Part shown: positions 53,057-59,219 of the stretch, piece by piece | How positions within the stretch are numbered: the stretch's first letter is position 1 | Layout of the letters: every line of letters starts with the position of its first letter | Source: Longimicrobiales bacterium | GTDB taxonomy: Bacteria; Gemmatimonadota; Gemmatimonadetes; Longimicrobiales; Gaopeijiaceae | NCBI GenBank assembly: GCA_029245345.1 | Contig: JAQWPM010000010.1 | Location: 7,501 to 66,719 of the forward strand | Direction of reading: 5' to 3' | DNA length: 59,219 bases | Notes under the pieces: generated by a model | Database searches by the model: none | The model's input: the letters and a program-made list of their open reading frames with translations, nothing else | Told to the model about the DNA's origin: nothing | Translations under genes and position numbers: made by a program

Positions 53057-55200
53057 GCGGAGAACCTTCCGTCGGAGGAAACCGGAGCGTTCTCCTTACG
53101 CTGTTCCGGTACGAGATCAAGCGTCTTATGCGCGATACGCGCATGATCCTGATCGCGATCGTGGCACCACTCGTCCTCTTCCCCGTCATGATCCTCGTGA
53201 TGCGGGCGGTCGAGCAGAACGAAGAGAGACGACTCGAGGATACCGTATACGAATACGCCGTAACCGGTGACGAAGCTGAGTGGGGCCGGCGGATGGTCGC
53301 GGCCGCGCTTGAACTGGAAGCGAATGATCCGGACACGACCCGGAACCCGGTTCGATTCCAGGAGGTCCAGACGAACGAGGCCGACTCACTGTTGATTGCG
53401 GCGGAGATCCACGTCGTCGTCGAAGCCCTGTCGCCCGAGGCATTCGAGCGGATTCGTGCGGAGGAAGAGGCCGCGGCTGACGCGGAACGTGAAGCTGCGG
53501 GGGAAGAAGACGAAGCAGAGGAAGAAGACGAGTCCGAGCCTGAGCTGTCGCTGCCCGCGGTGCGCCTCAGGCATCGAGGCCAGAGTGACTTTTCACGCAC
53601 GGCATCGCGTCTGCTCGGGAGCCGGATCGCGGAAGTGCGCTCGGAGCTTCGTGACAGCGTCTACCGCGCAGGTGGGCTCCCCATCGAGGTCAGCCAGATC
53701 GCGTCGGTCACGACGGAGAACACCGCGAGCGCAGAGCGCGAAGGTGGCGCGATGCTGGGGCTCGCACTGACGCCCTTCCTGCTTCTTCTCATGCTGAGTG
53801 GCGGCTCGATCATGGCCGTCGATACGATAAGCGGTGAAAAGGAACGGGGAACGCTCGAAACTCTTCTTACGACAGCGGCGGCCCGGTCGGACATCGTCAC
53901 AGCGAAGATGATGGGCGTCATCGCGGTGGGCATCGCGGTGGCGGCCATCAACATCCTGAACCTGCTGCTCTACCTCGTGCTCGGGATCGTGGACCTGCCG
54001 GAGCAATTCGCGATCGCGCTATCGCCACTCGATCTGGTTCTGTTCCTGATCCTCTTCCTGCCGCTCACCGTTCTCGTGGCGAGCGCGCTGTTGCTCCTGT
54101 CGGGGTATGCGAAGAGTTACAAGGAATACCAGATCTACTTCTTCCCGCTCTTCCTCGTATTCCTCGTGCCGTCGCTCGCCGGAATGCTGCCGGGCATGGA
54201 CCTGAGGTCCGCGATCGCGTTCTTCCCGATCGCCGGCATCGGGGTAGCGGTTCGTGAGATCATGATCGGTGAGTACGACTGGCCCTTCCTGATGCTGGCG
54301 TTCGCCTCGACCGGCACCGCCGCGTGGTATGCTGCGCGGCTCACCGAGAAGACACTGTCGACTGAGCGGCTGATCTCGGCATCGGACCTGGACGAAGCCG
54401 ATCTCACAGGCGGCGCGGCACTTTTCCCTCGCCACGTGTTGCGTTGGTTCGGTGTGATGTGGGTGACGCTCCTGATCACCTCGCTCTGGTTCGGGGAATC
54501 GCTCGGGCTGCGGGGCCAGATCCTCGTGAACCTCTGGGGGATCTTCCTCGGTGGATCACTCCTGATGGTGCGCGTCTACAAGCTCGATCCAAAGACCGTG
54601 TTCGCACTCAGGCCGGTTCATCCGGCCGTCTGGCTCGCCGTGCTGATCGGAATCCCCTCGGGGTACATCGTCGGCATGGGACTTGCCGGGCTCGTGAACA
54701 CCTACGTCTTCCCGGTCCCTCAACCGGTGCTCGAATCGTTCGGGGAATCGCTCCTGGGCGACGACCTGCCGCTTTGGCAAATCATCCTCTTCCTCACGAT
54801 CACGCCGGGGATTCTGGAGGAGCTGGCTTTCCGAGGGGCACTGCTGCACGGCCTCAGGAAGACCTTCCGTCCCGTGGTCGTCTGTCTCGTAGTGGGAGCG
54901 ATCTTCGGGCTCTTCCACGTGTCGCTCTTCAGACTGCTACCGACTGGCTTCCTCGGTGTGCTGTTCGCGGGTGCGACTCTGCTTACGGGTTCGATCTTCC
55001 CGGCCATGCTCTGGCATTTCGGCAACAACTTCATCGGCATCGTGCCCGTTCAACTCGGGTGGATCACCGAAGAGACCGTGATCCCGATGTGGACGTATGG
55101 CGTGGGGCTCGTCGGGTTGGCAGTCGTCTTTGCGATCCTCTGGCGGGTGCGGACCCCCTACCCAGACCTGAAGAAGAAGAAGCCTGAGGAGTTCATGTGA
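53053..55200 (+). CDS. ABC-2 permease fused to a CPBP intramembrane protease
   Basis: 715 aa from GTG 53053 overlapping the ATPase stop. Residues 1-~440: permease half with a large soluble loop that contains an acidic low-complexity stretch (EEDEAEEEDESE) and the SGEKERGTLETLLTTAA motif after the second helix. Residues ~460-715: eight-helix CPBP (Abi) domain with the metal motifs ILEELAFRGALL (EExxxR), GLFHVSLFRLL (His), and AMLWHFGNN (final His). Such permease-CPBP fusions exist in related phyla. The protease may mature a transported peptide or regulate the exporter. Confidence 0.9.
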   Translation: MSGEPSVGGNRSVLLTLFRYEIKRLMRDTRMILIAIVAPLVLFPVMILVMRAVEQNEERRLEDTVYEYAVTGDEAEWGRRMVAAALELEANDPDTTRNPVRFQEVQTNEADSLLIAAEIHVVVEALSPEAFERIRAEEEAAADAEREAAGEEDEAEEEDESEPELSLPAVRLRHRGQSDFSRTASRLLGSRIAEVRSELRDSVYRAGGLPIEVSQIASVTTENTASAEREGGAMLGLALTPFLLLLMLSGGSIMAVDTISGEKERGTLETLLTTAAARSDIVTAKMMGVIAVGIAVAAINILNLLLYLVLGIVDLPEQFAIALSPLDLVLFLILFLPLTVLVASALLLLSGYAKSYKEYQIYFFPLFLVFLVPSLAGMLPGMDLRSAIAFFPIAGIGVAVREIMIGEYDWPFLMLAFASTGTAAWYAARLTEKTLSTERLISASDLDEADLTGGAALFPRHVLRWFGVMWVTLLITSLWFGESLGLRGQILVNLWGIFLGGSLLMVRVYKLDPKTVFALRPVHPAVWLAVLIGIPSGYIVGMGLAGLVNTYVFPVPQPVLESFGESLLGDDLPLWQIILFLTITPGILEELAFRGALLHGLRKTFRPVVVCLVVGAIFGLFHVSLFRLLPTGFLGVLFAGATLLTGSIFPAMLWHFGNNFIGIVPVQLGWITEETVIPMWTYGVGLVGLAVVFAILWRVRTPYPDLKKKKPEEFM

Positions 55201-55324
55201 CCCTCGTCCGGTTCCTGGGCCTCGTCCAGCTCCTGAACGTGGCCCGTTACTGATGTGGGAAAACCTGACCTATCGTGATTGTTCTCCATGGGGAACGCCC
55301 CATTCCCACGCCTGCGCATTAGGC

Positions 55325-55342
55325 TCACGCGTGCGCGCGTGA
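55325..55342. promoter_or_regulatory. Perfect 7-bp inverted repeat hairpin
   Basis: TCACGCG-TGCG-CGCGTGA forms a 7-bp stem with a tetraloop, 125 bp after the exporter operon. A second potential stem, AGCCCCC near 55358 with GGGGGCT near 55404, flanks a T-rich stretch. Either could act in termination of the exporter transcript. Confidence 0.35.
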
Positions 55343-55408
55343 CCACGCCCTGTGTCTAAGCCCCCACGGAGAACTACCTAAATTTTTTAGCGATGGGGGG
55401 GCTGGGGG

Positions 55409-55555
55409 CTAGTTGCCGGGGGGATGCGCCTCAAGCCACTCGCAGTCCATCTGTTGGACCTCGGCTATTTGTTCGCGAGTCATCGGTGACTCGGCTATGT
55501 CTTTGTGATCCTGTGCACTCTCATGTCCTTGGGCCGCCCCGAGACTGAACAACAT
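55409..55555 (-). pseudogene. Remnant of a Sel1-repeat protein C-terminus (best preserved)
   Basis: A 48-codon frame reads MLFSLGAAQGHESAQDHKDI, AESPMTREQIAEVQQ, MDCEWLEAHPPGN and a stop. This is the last Sel1 repeat plus tail (AAAQGxxxAxxxxDxxxxxMTxEQIAxAQ). The frame is stopped a few codons upstream, so only the end of the gene survives. The rest of the 55201-55580 gap holds the hairpin above. Confidence 0.6.
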
Positions 55556-55580
55556 ATAGCCTTCACCCCACCTTCAAGTC

Positions 55581-56624
55581 ATGAAGTATCTTGCGCCGAG
55601 AAAGACGCTGAGGGTCAAGCTACACGCTCTGGTAGCTGCGATCTTGCTCCCCGCCTGCGGAGACAACGCAACCGCCCCTATCGTTGTCGAATCGCGCCCG
55701 GTTCCGTGCTTGTCGACAGAATCGATCTGTACGGAACGAATCGCGACCGGGACTTCCCTGTACCTCCCTGTCTTCAGTACGCACTCGCTATATGAAGGGA
55801 ACGATGAAGTCACCCGCGGCTTGATCATCGTGCACGGCACGGGCCGTAACGCGGACGACTACTTCCGCACAGGCTTCCAGGCAGCGGAAGCCGCCGGACT
55901 ACGGCAGCATACCGTCGTGGTTTCACCACACTTTCAAACCTCTTCGGATGGCCCTGCCGCCGATGAGCCGTTCTGGAGCAGCGGAGGCTGGAAGCGCGGA
56001 AGTCTTTCTTCCTCCGATGGGCCACGCCCTCGAGTGAGTTCGTACACTGCGATCGATAGAATCGTCGAACTTCTGTCCGATCCAGCACGTTTTCCGGCAC
56101 TGACAGAAATTGTTATGACAGGTCATTCGGCGGGTGGACAGGTCGCCCATCGATATGCCGCTGCGAGTCGTGCTGAGGAGAACTTCGGGGCCGTCTCATT
56201 CCGTTATGTTGTCGCAAATCCATCGACGTATCTCTACCTCCGTCCCGAGCGAGAAGTCGACAGCACTTTCGTCGTTCCCGATGTATCAGGATGTCCGGGC
56301 TATGACGACTGGCACTACGGCCTCCAATCACCCTACAACTACGCGACCGTGGTTGGAGTGGACACCATCCGGGCCCAGTTGATACGCCGAGACGTTCGTA
56401 TCCTCATCGGGAGCGCCGATACCCTCAGTGCGCAATTAGATGTTAGCTGTGGTGCGAATCTGCAGGGTCGCCATCGGCTTGAACGTGGCCAAACCCTTGT
56501 GCGCTTCATGGACTGGCTCTCTAGCCTCCATGGGCACCAGGAGATGATCGTCCCTGGCTCGGGGCACTCAAGCAGTGGCATGTACCTCTCGGCGGTGGGG
56601 CTCGATGCCCTATTCGGTAGGTAG
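55581..56624 (+). CDS. Alpha/beta-hydrolase lipoprotein
   Basis: 347 aa. Leader ends VAAILLPACGD, a lipobox. Oxyanion strand GLIIVHGTGRNADDYF, nucleophile elbow VMTGHSAGGQVAHRYA, and a late His in VPGSGHSSSGM. Two Cys pairs in the mature protein could form disulfides. Probable surface or periplasmic esterase; no named subfamily recognised. Confidence 0.85.
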   Translation: MKYLAPRKTLRVKLHALVAAILLPACGDNATAPIVVESRPVPCLSTESICTERIATGTSLYLPVFSTHSLYEGNDEVTRGLIIVHGTGRNADDYFRTGFQAAEAAGLRQHTVVVSPHFQTSSDGPAADEPFWSSGGWKRGSLSSSDGPRPRVSSYTAIDRIVELLSDPARFPALTEIVMTGHSAGGQVAHRYAAASRAEENFGAVSFRYVVANPSTYLYLRPEREVDSTFVVPDVSGCPGYDDWHYGLQSPYNYATVVGVDTIRAQLIRRDVRILIGSADTLSAQLDVSCGANLQGRHRLERGQTLVRFMDWLSSLHGHQEMIVPGSGHSSSGMYLSAVGLDALFGR

Positions 56625-56640
56625 AGAGTGCCGATTACCC

Positions 56641-56686
56641 GCTCCCCAGGCCCACAACTCAGGACGAGCAGAACAGTGTTTAGTAG
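56641..56686. repeat. Dispersed structured intergenic repeat, partial copy 5
   Basis: Carries GGCCCACAACTCAGGACG and GAGCAGAACAGTG, but lacks the GTGGC/GCCAC hairpin half. Located between convergent genes. Confidence 0.6.
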
Positions 56687-56752
56687 TTCTGGGTCAGCGG
56701 CGATAGTGTTGAAAGATTTTCTCGGGTTGTTAACTATTTTCTCGTTAGGTAC

Positions 56753-57739
56753 TCAACCACCCTCCTTGAGCACCCGGACCGAGTCGCCGACGATTTCCAG
56801 TACTTCTACGGAGCCGCCGTAATCATTTCGTGCCGCGTAATAGGCGGCCATGGCTACGTCGATACGCCACGCGCGCGCGCCGCACGCGCTGGTAATCCCC
56901 GACTGTTGGATGGTATGTCCCATGACGATTCGTTTGGCCTCCAACGCATTCAATGCCTTTTCCAGGACTGAGCATGCCGAAGAATCAGGATCATCAGAGT
57001 ACAATCGAGTCCACTGGGGACTAAACGAGCCCGACAAGACTGAGGGAAGGTCTGCATCCCCTCGAAGCCATGCTTGCGCTGAACTGTTGATCGCGTCGAT
57101 ACCGTACGCGACGTGCTCAGGAAGCACACCACCGTGAACAAAAATATTGTCGCCGACCCGGGCAATCACCTGCCTCTTGGCCAGTAGGTTAGCGTAGGGA
57201 CCACCCGGCATGAACGCGGCCACACGAGGTCGCTGATGTGGTTCAAACTCGGCCATAGTTGAAGATCTAAAGCTTGCAGATGATCCGTCCCAGACTTGAA
57301 TAGAGTCACTGGGATCGTACTCCACGACGTCCATGAAATCGGCATAGCCGCCGTCCGTCACGTAACGGAAGTCAAGGCGCGCATTCAGGAGTTCGTGGTT
57401 ACCCAGTAAGGCGTGGAACGCTCCCCCGGCAGCTTCCGACTCAATCCTTAGTCTCTCGAAGAGATCCAGAATCGCTTGTTCCTGGTCACCGCGGTCGAGC
57501 TGATCTCCGGTCTGCACTACAATGAGGTCACCACCGATCCAACGGTCCTGGTCATCGATAGCACCTGCGAGACGAAGCGCGCCTCGTGCGGCTTCGAGGT
57601 CCCCGTGCACGTCTCCGAAAGCCACGATGCGCTGATCGCCTCCCCCAACACATGAGGTCGCTACCACCAACAGCGTCAACGCGAACACCTGATACGCTCT
57701 GCGTCTTCGTGAAGTCCAGCACATCAGCAACTTGTTCAT
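56753..57739 (-). CDS. Shelph-like metallophosphoesterase lipoprotein
   Basis: 328 aa from ATG 57739; upstream ATGs at 57763 and 57799 would only lengthen the leader. Leader ends TLLVVATSC, a plausible lipobox. Metallophosphatase motifs in order: IVAFGDVHGDLEAAR, VVQTGDQLDRGDQEQ, ALLGNHELLNAR, IFVHGGVLPEHV, VMGHTIQQSG. The GDVHGD/GDQLDRG pattern is that of bacterial Shewanella-like phosphatases (PPP family). It probably dephosphorylates proteins or small molecules outside the cytoplasm. Confidence 0.85.
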   Translation of the reverse strand: MNKLLMCWTSRRRRAYQVFALTLLVVATSCVGGGDQRIVAFGDVHGDLEAARGALRLAGAIDDQDRWIGGDLIVVQTGDQLDRGDQEQAILDLFERLRIESEAAGGAFHALLGNHELLNARLDFRYVTDGGYADFMDVVEYDPSDSIQVWDGSSASFRSSTMAEFEPHQRPRVAAFMPGGPYANLLAKRQVIARVGDNIFVHGGVLPEHVAYGIDAINSSAQAWLRGDADLPSVLSGSFSPQWTRLYSDDPDSSACSVLEKALNALEAKRIVMGHTIQQSGITSACGARAWRIDVAMAAYYAARNDYGGSVEVLEIVGDSVRVLKEGG

Positions 57740-57904
57740 AGTTTCTCGTTCAAATGTGTCCATTCTTGAAGACTTTTTCTGGACAAGTAGGAATCCCAAG
57801 GCAACCTGACATCGGAAACTTCACCTGTGCAAAACCGCATTTCTAAGGGTACCGACACGGGCGGTCAAGACAGAGGGGGGCGGGGGTACTGGGGAGGGCT
57901 CGTT

Positions 57905-57936
57905 GCCGCTGGGATGATACGCCACTCGCCACTCGC
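57905..57936 (-). pseudogene. Further decayed Sel1-tail remnant
   Basis: MSREWRVAYHPSGN in the minus frame matches the end of the Sel1 tails (LSREWLEAHPPGG), followed by the GGGCTCGTTGCC block that also follows repeat copy 2. No more of the gene is visible. Confidence 0.35.
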
Positions 57937-57954
57937 GGGACATCAGAGGTGGCG

Positions 57955-58326
57955 CTAGTCAGTCTTCCATCGAATGACGGTGGCGGAGAGGCGTTGGACC
58001 TTCATCCCGTCCCTCCCCTCTGAGAACGTGTCACTCGACTGGATGATGAGGGCATCCCCTCCGGCCAAGCACCCCTCCTCCATGATCTTGGGCAAGATAT
58101 CCTCCAAGCCCGACTTCCACGCGCGTCCCTCTCCTTCCACGATGCCGATCTCCTCGTATTCTAGATCTGGAACCGCAGAACTAAACACCTCGATCTCGCA
58201 GGAACTGTTCCTGGACGGATACGCCGTGGCCTGAGTCGGTATGAACGTAGCACCCACGCATCCTCCGGAGACGACAATCGTCACAAGGCAGGCTATCCAT
58301 CCAAGGAGTCTCCGGGGCTTATTCAT
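57955..58326 (-). CDS. Small lipoprotein (RcsF/DUF4156-like), function unknown
   Basis: 123 aa from ATG 58326. Leader MNKPRRLLGWIACL...SGGC is a strong lipobox. The mature part reads CEIEVFSSAVPDLEYEEIG, IVEGEGRAW, then LPKIMEEGCLAGGDALIIQS. The pattern 'Cys-x-hydrophobic strand, YEEIG, then a helix ending GGDALI' recalls the RcsF/DUF4156 group of small lipoproteins. Role unknown. Confidence 0.7.
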   Translation of the reverse strand: MNKPRRLLGWIACLVTIVVSGGCVGATFIPTQATAYPSRNSSCEIEVFSSAVPDLEYEEIGIVEGEGRAWKSGLEDILPKIMEEGCLAGGDALIIQSSDTFSEGRDGMKVQRLSATVIRWKTD

Positions 58327-58853
58327 CGGGCCATCCACCATCAGTGAGTGCTCTGCGAACATACTAGCCTGATCGGACGTGTGCGACACTGTTCACAGGT
58401 CCAGCGTCAGCGCCGGTGGAATAGGCGTGCCCCCCGGGTACTGGGGTCTCGCCTGTCGGCAAAAGGGACGCGCCCCAGCTACCACAATTCTTCGGGGAAT
58501 GGTATTGAAGTGGCGTCGATGTGTGCGGTCCTGTACGAGTACCGCCCCGTGGCCGCCAATGAGGGGGGTAAGCAGTCGGAACCCCGATGGAAAGCGGGTA
58601 TTTCGTAAGACCAAAGCGTGTGACGAAGTGTGTGATGTTCAATGACCATGGGCTTCGTATAGTGCGTAAGTCATTGTGATACAAGTTCTTAGGATAATAT
58701 CACCCAACTGCCTCATGTAGCGAAATACTCCCCCCTTAGTTTCCTAGCGTTCTCCCCGCTTGCCCGCGGCTCGTCGCGGCGGGATGTTGGACCGAGCTCA
58801 GGGCATCGGTGCCTTTGGCTTTCGTGCGGATCATCCCCGTAAGGAGTCCCTTC
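58327..58853. other. Gene-free stretch
   Basis: No frame here resembles a protein. It contains a CCGCG/CGCGG stem near 58765 and the AAGGAG ribosome site for the next gene. I see nothing else. Confidence 0.5.
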
Positions 58854-59219
58854 ATGAGCCGGATCGCAGGACTCGCTGTCGCGCTACTCATCACAAGCTC
58901 CGCAGTCTTCCCCGCTTCGGGACAAGAACTCCATCCGGTCGCGGGCCGCTCGCCAAGCGACGATCAAAGGGTAGTGTTCGTCACTGGCTCCACCGGCGGC
59001 CTCGGAAGAGAGGTAGCCCGAGGTCTTGCTGCGAGCGGCGACCACGTCGTCATCCACGGAAGGAGTGTGGAGCGGGGGATGGAGCTTGTGGCCGAGATTG
59101 AAGCCGAGGGGCGCGGGAGCGCACGCCTGTACCTTGCTGACCTCGCTTCATTCGACGAAGTCCGGTCGCTGGCATGGGCGATCCGGCGTGACTACGATCG
59201 GATCGACGTGCTCATCAAC
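58854..59219 (+). CDS. Exported short-chain dehydrogenase/reductase, 3' end beyond window
   Basis: 122 codons to the right edge. ATG 58854 follows AAGGAG at 8 nt. Residues 1-22 are a Sec-type signal peptide (GLAVALLITSSAVFPASGQ), then QRVVFVTGSTGGLGREVARG (TGxxxGxG), IHGRSVERG, LYLADLASF and DRIDVLIN, the normal SDR first half. An SDR behind a Sec leader is unusual, as NAD(P) is cytoplasmic. The catalytic YxxxK lies outside the window. Confidence 0.8.
   Translation, partial: MSRIAGLAVALLITSSAVFPASGQELHPVAGRSPSDDQRVVFVTGSTGGLGREVARGLAASGDHVVIHGRSVERGMELVAEIEAEGRGSARLYLADLASFDEVRSLAWAIRRDYDRIDVLIN

Noticed and set aside
58364-58684. 106-aa minus-strand frame
   Set aside because: Pro/Arg/Thr-rich with no signal peptide, ribosome site or known motif; several frames are open here by composition.
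1-59219. CRISPR arrays, tRNA or rRNA genes, prophage modules
   Set aside because: No regularly spaced identical repeats, cloverleaf-like segments, rRNA signatures or phage structural genes were seen on reading either strand; short tRNA genes could still be missed without a covariance search.

Overview
The window is about 59 kb of high-GC bacterial DNA with short spacers, many secreted or lipid-anchored hydrolases, and strings of start/stop overlaps (ATGA, GTGA). The gene set (sortilin-like BNR-propeller protein, DUF885 metallopeptidase, S9 peptidase, penicillin-acylase-type Ntn hydrolase, Tat-leader lipoproteins, permease/CPBP fusion) resembles environmental, probably marine, Gemmatimonadota. 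That assignment is inference; no rRNA or tRNA gene was seen.

Left end (1-5.1 kb): a translationally coupled minus-strand operon encodes a DUF4956 membrane protein, an SdiA-regulated/YjiK-like propeller, and a gene running off the left edge that starts with a CYTH-like domain, continues through a degenerate Nudix domain and enters polyphosphate kinase 1. Divergent from it are a secreted CotH-like protein and an overlapping TerB-like/BRCT protein. DUF4956, CYTH/VTC-type and CotH-type proteins are associated elsewhere in bacteria, so this looks like a PPK1-based version of a polyphosphate cassette. The divergent intergenic region carries striking palindromes.

5.1-23.7 kb holds secreted hydrolases (BNR protein, phosphodiesterase/alkaline phosphatase superfamily, S9, penicillin acylase, M28), TenA, an IscA-type gene broken by a +1 frameshift, and many gene remnants: Sel1 tail, class III aminotransferase tail, IS5-like transposase head, helicase/restriction head, zinc-ribbon/MORN plus FtsX tail, and a frameshifted membrane protein. 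A structured intergenic repeat recurs here and further right.

23.7-48.6 kb is one contiguous, apparently functional catabolic island of 24 genes: 15 on the minus strand and 9 on the plus strand, diverging from a single 176-bp promoter region at 38577-38752. It encodes a complete Dpp/Opp-type ABC importer split between the two arms, a GntR/FCD regulator, PuuE-like, AllA-like and AllD/Ldh-like enzymes, an aspartoacylase-like protein, M20 and M32 peptidases, an M24 protein with altered metal ligands, an amidohydrolase, two paralogous aminotransferases, dehydrogenases, a VOC protein, tandem DUF4438 proteins and a TIM-barrel-like protein. I infer import and breakdown of an amide- or ureide-rich nitrogen compound or modified peptide; the substrate is unknown. 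A perfect palindrome in the shared promoter is a candidate regulator site.

48.6-59.2 kb: a small Cys-containing secreted peptide, a DUF885 protein, a NatA/NatB-type ABC exporter with a permease-CPBP protease fusion, an alpha/beta-hydrolase lipoprotein, a Shelph-like metallophosphoesterase, a small lipoprotein, and the start of an exported short-chain dehydrogenase cut by the right edge.
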